Shown here one piece after another: positions 21,128-29,086 of a stretch of 64,000 bases of DNA (within the stretch, counting starts at the first letter, position 1; every line of letters begins with the position of its first letter). The position numbers and the translations under genes are program-made. Origin of the DNA: Helicobacter pylori (GTDB lineage: Bacteria; Campylobacterota; Campylobacteria; Campylobacterales; Helicobacteraceae); NCBI GenBank assembly GCA_008032935.1, contig CP032039.1:62001-126000 (forward strand), read 5' to 3'. The notes below the pieces were generated by a model. That model was not told the DNA's origin. It saw nothing but the letters and a program-made list of their open reading frames with translations, and did no database searches.

Positions 21128-21401
21128 AGTCAGAACTAAGAAAGATTTTCTTAAAGACTTTAATAAGCATATCTTGTCTGGGCGTATTACAGAAAGCGAT
21201 GTTACAAGCGTTGTTGATTGCCTAAAAGAACAAAAACCACTCCAACAAAAATATTGCGACCATGCTTTGAGCGGCAATCTTAAAGGGCTGAGAGAATGCC
21301 ATGTCAAGCCAAACTTGTTATTGATTTATGAAATCAAAAAACAAGAAAACGAACTTGTTTTATTGCGTCTAGACACTCATAGTGAGCTATTTAAAAAGTG
21401 A
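21120..21401 (+). CDS. YafQ/HP0892-family mRNA interferase toxin
   Basis: A 93-residue RelE/ParE-superfamily toxin of the YafQ branch. Expected catalytic-type residues are present: His48 in YCDHALSG, His61 in RECHVKP, Arg83 in LLRLDTHSELF, His87 and Phe91. These enzymes cut mRNA and stop growth. The pair may stabilise the conjugative element in the genome (inference). It overlaps the antitoxin by 8 bp and its start has no strong independent ribosome-binding site, suggesting coupled translation. Confidence 0.85.
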   Translation: MLKVRTKKDFLKDFNKHILSGRITESDVTSVVDCLKEQKPLQQKYCDHALSGNLKGLRECHVKPNLLLIYEIKKQENELVLLRLDTHSELFKK

Positions 21402-21457
21402 TCAAACAATATACAAGAAAATTTATCCACAACAACAATCCGTGCTAATTTTTAATT

Positions 21458-21470
21458 CAAGTTGCGCTAA
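21458..21470 (+). repeat. Third copy of the 13-bp CAAGTTGCGCTAA repeat
   Basis: An exact copy of the two repeats upstream of the antitoxin, here in the 278-bp gap between the toxin gene and virD4 (21402-21679). Otherwise the gap shows no gene, only AT-rich DNA. Confidence 0.6.
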
Positions 21471-21679
21471 CTTTAAAATAAACATGCTAATTTCTAAAAA
21501 TAAGCTACGCTAAACCACACTACAAAAATGTTAATCTTTATCTTAAATCTTACTGATCATCTAACGCAAATCCGTGTTAGAAATTGGTGTATTCTTTTTT
21601 TAGCAACAAGGATAAGGAGTTGTAGAAAGCGATTTTTAAAAAGCAATTAAAAAACACTCATGCAAACTTTTTTAATTCA

Positions 21680-23407
21680 TCAAAACACTTCTTCATTGGG
21701 CTTGACTTCCCAATTAATACGAGAGAGTAATTCTTTGTTTTTGAAATAATAATTCGCTTTTAATTTTAAGGGTTTGGCCTTATGGCCGCTTACTAAAACG
21801 ATCACTTCATCTTTATCAATATTCATAATGTCTTGCACGCTCAATAAGTCCCACGCTTCTTTACCTATACTAGAAGTCCCTCCGGTAATGAGTTGTCCTT
21901 TTTCTGTAGAGTGGCTTCGTGTTTTTCTAGTCATCTTACCGATTTCTTCGCTCACTTGTTTAGCGTATTCTAAATCATCCATTTTGAAAATTATTTTGTA
22001 AGCCACGGTGCTATTAACAATTCTTGCATCTTCTCTGCCATAATATTTTTCAATAAGAGCGTTGGATTGCGTGATAAAAATTAAAACCACACCATAGCTC
22101 CTGCTCAATGCGGGCATTTCTAACAAAAAAGGCAATTTACCAAAACGCACAAATTCATCTAAAAACAGATAAACCCTTTCTTCAAATTTCTTACCCTCTT
22201 TCAATAAAAGATTTTTAGCAATACTTTCCAAAAGGATACGGATAAGCGGTGCGAGCGTGTCAATATCTGTTTGAGCGATTTTAATATAGAGTGAAATATT
22301 GTCAGCCCTTAAATCCTCGTATTCAAAACTCATGCTGTCTGTAGCGCTTTTAACTTGATAGCTTGTAAAGACTTGCATAAAACGGCTATAAACTGATTTA
22401 ATGCTCGCAAACTCTTTATCATTCGCCTTAGCCCATTTGTTCGCTTCGTTTCTAATAATAGGATCTAACATACCCTCTTTCATTATAATATTGCCTTGAT
22501 CGTCTTTTTCTAAATGATTCACAGATCCATCATAATTTTTAGGATTTTCTGGGTCAGTATAGACTTGTTCGGCTACTTGTTTATACCATAGCAATTCCAC
22601 ATTAACATTAGGTTTCATTTTTTTAACGCCATTTTCTACTTTAGCCATATAACGCCCATTTTCTTTAACAAAACCATTATCGCTACTTTGACATTCATAT
22701 AATTCAGTATAAAATCGGCTTTGTGGATTGATTAAGGGGACATAATTTTTTATAGGAGCGCTTGCAATTTCAAAAAAGGTGCTAGTGTTATGCACGCACA
22801 AATCATAAAGAGCGTAAAAGACAAATAAATTTTTAGCTTGCTGTGTCCAATGAGGGTCTTTATTTGCCCCATCTTCAGCAAAAATAGTATTACCCACTTC
22901 ATCTACAAGCCTTCGCTTTCGGTTAAAATCTAATTTTTCTGCAATGCGTTTGTCAAACGGATTGAATTTAAGCGTGTTATCATTTCCTAAGGGATCAAAC
23001 ACAAAAATTTTATTTTTTAAAACTTGTTGTCTGTAACCAGCCGTCAAATCAAATAACTCCCCTTTAATATCTAACACCACACAAGAGCTAGGCGCATTTA
23101 AAAGATTAGGCACAGCCACAGCTGCGGTTTTACCACTTCCAGGAGGAGCGATGATTAAAGTAGAAAGCGGAGCATCATAATAAGTAGGCTTAAGCGAATT
23201 TAAACCTTTATACAGCCCCACACAAAAACCTTTGTTAAAATTTAAGGTCATAGGGTAACTTTTAGAAGAACCTAGCGTAAAGACATCTTTGCAAGCCTTA
23301 GGGAGAGTTTTAGTGTAATAATCTTTTTGAATGCTATTAAGCTTATGGAATAAATTGCTGGTTTTATCCTTAAATTTATCTCTTAATGTTTTGAATTTTT
23401 CTCTCAT
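21680..23407 (-). CDS. virD4: VirD4/TraG-type coupling protein
   Basis: A 575-residue type IV coupling protein that brings the relaxase-DNA complex to the secretion channel. Walker A is IIAPPGSGKTAAVAVPN (P-loop residues 88-94). VVLDIKGELFDL is a family hallmark, and Walker B is VYLFLDEFVRFGKLPF. The conserved ALSRSYGVVLIFITQSNAL region follows. There is no obvious membrane anchor in this protein; the small membrane protein just upstream (23408-23758) may provide one. The frame is intact. Confidence 0.93.
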   Translation of the reverse strand: MREKFKTLRDKFKDKTSNLFHKLNSIQKDYYTKTLPKACKDVFTLGSSKSYPMTLNFNKGFCVGLYKGLNSLKPTYYDAPLSTLIIAPPGSGKTAAVAVPNLLNAPSSCVVLDIKGELFDLTAGYRQQVLKNKIFVFDPLGNDNTLKFNPFDKRIAEKLDFNRKRRLVDEVGNTIFAEDGANKDPHWTQQAKNLFVFYALYDLCVHNTSTFFEIASAPIKNYVPLINPQSRFYTELYECQSSDNGFVKENGRYMAKVENGVKKMKPNVNVELLWYKQVAEQVYTDPENPKNYDGSVNHLEKDDQGNIIMKEGMLDPIIRNEANKWAKANDKEFASIKSVYSRFMQVFTSYQVKSATDSMSFEYEDLRADNISLYIKIAQTDIDTLAPLIRILLESIAKNLLLKEGKKFEERVYLFLDEFVRFGKLPFLLEMPALSRSYGVVLIFITQSNALIEKYYGREDARIVNSTVAYKIIFKMDDLEYAKQVSEEIGKMTRKTRSHSTEKGQLITGGTSSIGKEAWDLLSVQDIMNIDKDEVIVLVSGHKAKPLKLKANYYFKNKELLSRINWEVKPNEEVF

Positions 23408-23758
23408 TTAAAATAATCCTTTTAGATATTTCATAAATAGCGTTAGTTTTACACTTAAAAATCCCCTAAATATAAAGGTTAAGACACAAATCACTACTAA
23501 AAAAGATAAGATCGTAAAGAAAATCTTAGGTCTTTTCTTGGCAAGTTGATAAACTTCATAAAATATACACCCTATAAAAATAGGCAATAGCGTAAAGCTG
23601 GAGACAACAAGCATTAGAGGTAAAAACAAAATCAAGAACAAGCCTTTAAAAATATTAAAAATCCTATATTCGCATTTAATAATATCTTTCATTTCAGCCC
23701 AAACTGCCTTGCCATGACTATCCATATTGCGCCCATTAAAAAATAAGTAGGCTGTCAA
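23408..23758 (-). CDS. Small membrane protein upstream of virD4
   Basis: A 116-residue protein with several hydrophobic segments (LFLILFLPLMLVVSSFTLLP and FFTILSFLVVICVLTFIF). It ends at 23408 and virD4 starts at 23407, so they are adjacent and probably translationally coupled. Coupling proteins usually carry their own transmembrane anchor; here the anchor may be this separate subunit (inference). I do not recognise a named family. Confidence 0.7.
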   Translation of the reverse strand: MTAYLFFNGRNMDSHGKAVWAEMKDIIKCEYRIFNIFKGLFLILFLPLMLVVSSFTLLPIFIGCIFYEVYQLAKKRPKIFFTILSFLVVICVLTFIFRGFLSVKLTLFMKYLKGLF

Positions 23759-23830
23759 AAATAGCGGTAATAACGCACAAAAGAATGAAAAATAAATCTC
23801 AAATTTAAAATGGGGAAAATTATGCAGATT

Positions 23831-23837
23831 AAGAATG
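23831..23837 (+). repeat. Right flanking direct repeat of the conjugative element (AAGAATG)
   Basis: This matches the left copy at 3690-3696. Host coding sequence resumes after it. A second AAGAATG at 23781-23787 lies 50 bp inside the element, but only the copy at 23831 restores the host reading frame. Confidence 0.87.
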
Positions 23838-24051
23838 GCGAAAAGAAAATTTAAAAATACGCTCTAAAACTCAAGCTAAAATGCTTGAAATGAGGGATTT
23901 AAAACCAGACCCACAAGCCCACCTTTCAACCTCTCAAAGCCTTTTGTTCGTTCAAAAAATATTTGCTGATATTAATAAAGAAATAAAAATAGTTGCTAAT
24001 ACCGAGAAGAAAGCAGAAAAAGCGGGTTATGGTTATAGTAAAAGGGTGTAG
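23838..24051 (+). pseudogene. 3' remnant of the HP0119-type gene
   Basis: When read in the frame set by the left part, this segment encodes WRKENLKIRSKTQAKMLEMR and continues through PDPQAHLSTSQSLLFVQKIF to GYGYSKRV and a TAG at 24049-24051. It has no start codon or ribosome-binding site. The following gap, 24052-24188, has no gene. This is the downstream half of the gene starting at 2739. Confidence 0.8.
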
Positions 24052-24188
24052 CGATTAAAACATTACACCAAGTTTTTAGCTATCTGTCGGCTTTTGATTT
24101 TTTATGGTAGCGTCATTTGGTAATAAAAGAGATCCTTATTTAGAAGCCTAAACTATCCCTAAAATAAGGTAAAACTTACAAATGGAGG

Positions 24189-25115
24189 TTAAAACGTGCA
24201 ATAAAACTCCAAAGAGCCGACTTTTTTAATCGTAATTTGCTTATGGTTTAATAAAGTTTCTAAATGCTTAAAAGCGTTAGAATCTAGCATTAGGGGGGCT
24301 TCTTCTGCACTTAAAGGGCGCCTGGAAATTAAAGCGAGCAATTCGTCCGCATCGCAAGAAATCAATTTTTTAGCTTGAGTAATGGATCGTTTAGGCAAAC
24401 TCACGCAAAGCCCTTCAAAAAACAAAGAGCATTTTAATAATTCATCTTCGCTCAATTTTGGGGCTTTAAAGCTTGAGGGTCTGTCTATGGTGCTTAAATC
24501 CACTCTGGCTATATTGATTTGTTTTAAAAAGGCAGCGATGAGTTTTAAGTTGTTCGAGCTATCATTCACGCCCTTAATCAACAGCACTTCAGCCACCAAT
24601 TGCCCTTGATAGATTTGAGAAAAGCGCAAAATCCCCTCTAAAATCTTGTTAATGTCTTTAGAATAGGGCTTATCCACTCTTTCAAAAGCTTTCAAATCAA
24701 TAGCGTCTAAAGAAAATTTAACGATGTCAAATTCCTTTAAGGCTTGTTGGACTTTTGGCTCATAAAAGAGTGAGCCGTTGCTTAAAATCAAAGTTTTAAT
24801 ACCCTTTAAAAAAGGCTTGATGCTTTGGATAAGCTCTAATAAATGAGGGTATAGCGTGGGTTCGCCATTAGCGGTAATGGTTAAAACATCAATGGGGGTA
24901 GCAAGGTTGTTTAGGGCGTTTTGAATGGCGTTAATCAAGGTTTCTACTTTGATCACTTCTTCCATGCGTTCAATGGGCTTGGCTTTACCCAACTCGCAAT
25001 AAATGCAATTGTAATTGCATTGTTTTTTAGAGGGCGATAAATCCACGCCCAAAGACTTCCCAAAACGCCTGGATAAAACAGGCCCAAAAACGACAGGCGG
25101 ATTTTCTTTAGCCAT
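24189..25115 (-). CDS. Radical SAM protein (HP0117-like)
   Basis: A 308-residue radical S-adenosylmethionine enzyme. The 4Fe-4S motif is CNYNCIYCELGKAKP (CxxxCxxC), and VLTITANGEPTLYPHL is the GE-type SAM-binding motif. It belongs to the COG0731-type group of uncharacterised radical SAM proteins; the substrate is unknown. It overlaps topA by 8 bp and is probably co-transcribed with it on the minus strand. Confidence 0.88.
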   Translation of the reverse strand: MAKENPPVVFGPVLSRRFGKSLGVDLSPSKKQCNYNCIYCELGKAKPIERMEEVIKVETLINAIQNALNNLATPIDVLTITANGEPTLYPHLLELIQSIKPFLKGIKTLILSNGSLFYEPKVQQALKEFDIVKFSLDAIDLKAFERVDKPYSKDINKILEGILRFSQIYQGQLVAEVLLIKGVNDSSNNLKLIAAFLKQINIARVDLSTIDRPSSFKAPKLSEDELLKCSLFFEGLCVSLPKRSITQAKKLISCDADELLALISRRPLSAEEAPLMLDSNAFKHLETLLNHKQITIKKVGSLEFYCTF

Positions 25116-27318
25116 TATTTTCCTCTAAAAACACGCGCTCTTTGCATTGGATGCACTCATGCACCTTTTTTTTGCGATACATTCTTTCACTCATCAAATA
25201 ATGGCATTTCTCGCAACGCTTGTTGATGGGCTTATGGTTGGATAAAAAATTGCATTTAGGGTAATTGTTACAGCCATAAAACGAGCCTTTCTTACTCCTT
25301 TTTAAGGCAATATCCCCTCCGCATTCTGGGCATTTCACGCCTTCTATTGTTTCTTTGGCGTTAGGGGTGTTTTTTAACGATTTGGTGTTTTTGCATTCAG
25401 GGTAGTTGTTGCAAGCCAAAAACGCCCCGTTTCTGCTGAATTTTTGCACCATTTCCCCTCCGCATTTTTCGCACAATTCTTGTTCGGCTTCATTATTAGC
25501 GTTTTCAGTTTGTTTGATATATTTGCATTTAGGATAATTGTTGCAAGCGATAAACTCCCCATAACGGCTATTCTTTTTGACTAATTCCCCACCGCATTTA
25601 GGGCATGATTGACCGGTTTTCTCATGCACTTTTTGAGAGATGATATTCTTTTTCCCGGCTTCAATTTTATCCATAAAAGGGTAGTAAAAGTCCTTTAAGA
25701 CTTGCTGATAGTCGGCTTTATTTTGAGCGATATTGTCAAGTTCTTCTTCTAAAGAAGCGCTGAATTTGGAATCCACGATTTCTTCAAAATGCTTTTCTAA
25801 AATTTCCATCACTTTAAACGCGCTCTCTAAAGCGCTGATCTGCTTTTTTTCTACCTTGATGTAGTCTCTATTTTGCAAAAGGGAAATCGTTGGGGCGTAG
25901 GTGCTGGGTCTGCCTATGCCTAAACTTTCTAAAACTTTAATCAAACTCGCTTCTGAATAGTGCGCTGGAGGCTCTGTAACATGGGCGTTGCTCTCTAATT
26001 TTTCTAATTTAATGGGGTCATTTTCTTTCAAATTGGGGAGCAATTTGTCCTTATCGTCATTGCCTAAAATTTTATAATAGCCATCAAAAAGGAGTTTTCT
26101 CCCACTAGCTTTAAACTCGCCTTTTTCGCAAGCCACAACCACGCTTTGGCTTTCAAAAAGAGCGTCTTGCATTTGAGAAGCTAAAAAGCGTTTGTAAATT
26201 AAAGTATAGAGCTTTAATTCTTCAGGCTTAAGGTAGTCTTTTAAAACATTTGGCTCTAAAATAATAGAAGTGGGCCTGATCGCTTCATGGGCTTCTTGGG
26301 CGTTTTTATTCTTGCTAGAATAGACTTTGGCTTTAGGGGGTAAGTAGTCTTTGCCATAGTCTTTTAAAATCTTATTCCTCGCTTCTTCTAAAGCCTCTTT
26401 AGCGATATTCAAGCTATCGGTCCTCATGTAAGTGATCACCCCCATAACGCCTTGCGGGGTGGCTACGCCTTCATATAATTTTTGAGCGATGCTCATGGTT
26501 TTTGTGGGCGAAAAGCCTAAGAGACTGGAAGCGCTTTGCTGTAAAGTGGAAGTCATGAAAGGGGGCGGCGTGGGGGATTTTTTAGATTTTTTAACGATAC
26601 TAGAAATAATATAGCTTTCTTTTTCCAGTTCGTCTTTAATCTCTTGAGCTTTTTTTTCATCAATGAGTTCTTGGGCTTTGAGTTTGTTGCCCTTATAGCT
26701 AATGAGTTGTGCTTCTAAATCCGGCTCAAAGTAAGCGTCTAGCGTGAAGTAAGTTAAAGGCTTAAAGGCTTTGATTTCCCTTTCTCTATCAATCACAAGC
26801 TTTAAAGCCGTGCTTTGCACCCGCCCAGCGCTCAAACCTTTAGTGATTTTTGATGAAATCAACGAGCTTAATTTAAAGCCTACGATTCGATCTAAAAAGC
26901 GCCTGGCTTGTTGGGCATTGACTTTTGACATGTCAATTTTTCGTGGGGTTTTTAGAGCGTTTAAAATCGCATTTTGCGTGATCTCATGAAAAACAATCCT
27001 AGGATAGCTCTCCAATTTCCCTCCAATCAAGCATGCCACATGATAACCTATCGCTTCCCCTTCTCGGTCTTCATCGGTAGCGATATAAGTAATAGATGCT
27101 TTTTTAGAAAGCTCTATGATTTGTTTGACAAGCTCTTTATGGTCTTTATCCACGACATAATTAGGAGTGAAGCCGGTTTCATCAATCTTAATGCCTAAAG
27201 CGAATTTGGATAAATCCCTGACATGCCCTTTAGAGGCAATGACTTCATAATTTTTATCCAAAAAATTTTTAATGGTTTTGGCTTTTGCGGGGGATTCTAC
27301 GATAATAAGGTGCTTCAT
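25108..27318 (-). CDS. topA: DNA topoisomerase I
   Basis: The chromosomal type IA topoisomerase, 736 residues. The N-terminal Toprim domain has HLIIVESPAKAKTI and ATDEDREGEAIGYH. The active site is GVITYMRTDSLN (catalytic Tyr). The C-terminus has several zinc ribbons of the CPKCGG...CNNYPKC type. It removes negative supercoils. ATG at 27318 is divergent from flaB. This copy is complete, unlike the element-borne copy at 9605. Confidence 0.97.
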   Translation of the reverse strand: MKHLIIVESPAKAKTIKNFLDKNYEVIASKGHVRDLSKFALGIKIDETGFTPNYVVDKDHKELVKQIIELSKKASITYIATDEDREGEAIGYHVACLIGGKLESYPRIVFHEITQNAILNALKTPRKIDMSKVNAQQARRFLDRIVGFKLSSLISSKITKGLSAGRVQSTALKLVIDREREIKAFKPLTYFTLDAYFEPDLEAQLISYKGNKLKAQELIDEKKAQEIKDELEKESYIISSIVKKSKKSPTPPPFMTSTLQQSASSLLGFSPTKTMSIAQKLYEGVATPQGVMGVITYMRTDSLNIAKEALEEARNKILKDYGKDYLPPKAKVYSSKNKNAQEAHEAIRPTSIILEPNVLKDYLKPEELKLYTLIYKRFLASQMQDALFESQSVVVACEKGEFKASGRKLLFDGYYKILGNDDKDKLLPNLKENDPIKLEKLESNAHVTEPPAHYSEASLIKVLESLGIGRPSTYAPTISLLQNRDYIKVEKKQISALESAFKVMEILEKHFEEIVDSKFSASLEEELDNIAQNKADYQQVLKDFYYPFMDKIEAGKKNIISQKVHEKTGQSCPKCGGELVKKNSRYGEFIACNNYPKCKYIKQTENANNEAEQELCEKCGGEMVQKFSRNGAFLACNNYPECKNTKSLKNTPNAKETIEGVKCPECGGDIALKRSKKGSFYGCNNYPKCNFLSNHKPINKRCEKCHYLMSERMYRKKKVHECIQCKERVFLEENNG

Positions 27319-27431
27319 TGAACGCCTTTAATAAAATGTTTATACCTATTAATGAATGATTGTAGCATAGAATTTTGACTAAACGATTCATTAAACCATA
27401 AAATTCTATAACGGCGCTAAAAATCAAAGAG

Positions 27432-27449
27432 TTGGAACACCCTTTGCTT
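27432..27449 (+). promoter_or_regulatory. Sigma-54 (RpoN) promoter of flaB
   Basis: TTGGAACACCCTTTGCTT has GG at 27434-27435 and GC at 27446-27447, separated by exactly 10 nt, the sigma-54 -24/-12 pattern. flaB is an established RpoN-dependent class 2 flagellar gene in H. pylori. Confidence 0.9.
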
Positions 27450-27484
27450 GACTAAAAGCAAATATCTATGCAAAGGATGCAAAC

Positions 27485-29029
27485 ATGAGTTTTAGGATAA
27501 ATACCAATATCGCCGCTTTAACTTCTCATGCGGTAGGGGTTCAAAACAACAGAGACCTTTCAAGCTCGCTTGAAAAGTTAAGCTCAGGGCTTAGGATCAA
27601 TAAAGCCGCTGATGATTCTAGTGGGATGGCGATCGCTGATAGCTTAAGGAGTCAAAGCGCGAATTTGGGTCAAGCGATCCGCAACGCTAATGACGCTATT
27701 GGTATGGTTCAAACCGCAGATAAAGCGATGGATGAGCAAATCAAAATCTTAGACACCATTAAAACCAAAGCCGTTCAAGCCGCTCAAGACGGGCAAACTT
27801 TAGAAAGCCGAAGAGCGCTCCAGAGCGATATTCAAAGGTTGTTAGAAGAACTAGACAATATCGCTAACACCACAAGTTTTAACGGCCAACAAATGCTTTC
27901 AGGAAGTTTTTCTAACAAAGAATTTCAAATTGGCGCGTATTCTAACACCACGGTTAAAGCGTCTATTGGCTCAACGAGTTCGGATAAAATTGGGCATGTG
28001 CGCATGGAAACCTCTTCTTTTAGCGGTGCAGGCATGCTCGCTAGCGCGGCGGCGCAAAACTTGACTGAAGTGGGATTGAATTTCAAACAAGTCAATGGCG
28101 TGAACGATTATAAGATTGAAACCGTGCGCATTTCTACGAGCGCTGGCACAGGGATTGGGGCGTTAAGCGAAATCATCAACCGCTTTTCTAACACTCTAGG
28201 CGTTAGGGCTTCTTATAACGTCATGGCCACCGGCGGTACACCAGTACAATCAGGAACCGTGAGGGAGCTTACCATTAATGGCGTAGAAATTGGAACCGTG
28301 AATGATGTGCATAAAAACGACGCTGATGGGAGGTTGACTAACGCCATTAACTCCGTCAAAGATCGCACCGGCGTGGAAGCGAGCTTGGACATTCAAGGGC
28401 GCATTAATTTGCACTCCATTGACGGGCGCGCGATTTCTGTGCATGCAGCGAGCGCGAGCGGTCAGGTTTTTGGGGGAGGGAATTTTGCAGGGATTTCTGG
28501 AACACAGCATGCGGTGATTGGGCGCTTAACCTTGACTAGGACCGACGCTAGAGACATCATTGTGAGCGGTGTGAATTTTAGCCATGTGGGCTTTCATTCC
28601 GCTCAAGGGGTGGCAGAATACACCGTGAATTTGAGAGCGGTTAGGGGCATTTTTGATGCGAATGTGGCTTCAGCAGCCGGGGCGAACGCTAATGGCGCGC
28701 AAGCGGAGACCAATTCTCAAGGTATAGGGGCTGGGGTAACAAGCCTTAAAGGGGCGATGATTGTGATGGATATGGCGGATTCTGCGCGCACGCAATTAGA
28801 CAAGATCCGCTCGGATATGGGTTCGGTGCAAATGGAATTGGTTACCACCATTAATAATATTTCTGTAACCCAAGTGAATGTTAAAGCGGCTGAATCTCAA
28901 ATCAGAGATGTGGATTTTGCTGAAGAGAGCGCGAACTTTTCTAAATACAATATTTTGGCGCAAAGCGGGAGTTTTGCTATGGCGCAAGCGAATGCGGTGC
29001 AACAGAATGTCTTAAGGCTTTTACAATAA
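27485..29029 (+). CDS. flaB: Flagellin B
   Basis: A 514-residue minor flagellin of the flagellar filament, near the hook. The conserved N-terminal end [20 protein letters not shown] and C-terminal end [19 protein letters not shown] form the D0/D1 coiled coils. The centre is the variable, surface-exposed part, where pseudaminic acid is attached in this species. It is preceded by AAAGGATGCAAAC and a sigma-54 promoter, and followed by a terminator. Confidence 0.98.
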   Translation: MSFRINTNIAALTSHAVGVQNNRDLSSSLEKLSSGLRINKAADDSSGMAIADSLRSQSANLGQAIRNANDAIGMVQTADKAMDEQIKILDTIKTKAVQAAQDGQTLESRRALQSDIQRLLEELDNIANTTSFNGQQMLSGSFSNKEFQIGAYSNTTVKASIGSTSSDKIGHVRMETSSFSGAGMLASAAAQNLTEVGLNFKQVNGVNDYKIETVRISTSAGTGIGALSEIINRFSNTLGVRASYNVMATGGTPVQSGTVRELTINGVEIGTVNDVHKNDADGRLTNAINSVKDRTGVEASLDIQGRINLHSIDGRAISVHAASASGQVFGGGNFAGISGTQHAVIGRLTLTRTDARDIIVSGVNFSHVGFHSAQGVAEYTVNLRAVRGIFDANVASAAGANANGAQAETNSQGIGAGVTSLKGAMIVMDMADSARTQLDKIRSDMGSVQMELVTTINNISVTQVNVKAAESQIRDVDFAEESANFSKYNILAQSGSFAMAQANAVQQNVLRLLQ

Positions 29030-29031
29030 CA

Positions 29032-29064
29032 GCCCTTGATTCAAAGGGGCGTTAGCCTTTTTTA
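29032..29064 (+). terminator. Intrinsic terminator after flaB
   Basis: GCCCTTGATTCAAAGGGGC pairs over most of its arms, then GGCGTTAGCC and a T6 run follow. It lies 3 nt after the flaB stop. Confidence 0.7.
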
Positions 29065-29086
29065 TCAGTTATTTTTATAAGTTAAA

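Larger units (their letters stand above)
3697..23837. mobile_element. Remnant ICEHptfs/TnPZ-type integrative conjugative element, about 20.1 kb
   Basis: The element is bounded by AAGAATG repeats and interrupts a HP0119-type gene. It encodes VirB2, VirB3, VirB4, a type IA topoisomerase, a Toprim protein, a methylase/helicase fragment, ParA, VirD2, a toxin-antitoxin pair and VirD4, which is the cargo known from H. pylori plasticity-zone elements. Missing relative to complete elements (typically around 40 kb or more) are XerT and VirB6 to VirB11. The loss coincides with the IS606-like insertion at 11348-13315, where topA is cut at its 3' end and the helicase lacks its 5' part. Without XerT it cannot excise by itself; mobilisation in trans by another copy is conceivable. 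The region 3697-3999 at the left end is AT-rich and shows no gene, only a 12-bp palindrome TAATTGCAATTA at 3856-3867. Confidence 0.9.

Noticed and set aside
24382-24609. A 75-residue plus-strand frame opposite the radical SAM gene
   Set aside because: It is the antisense of an intact conserved gene.
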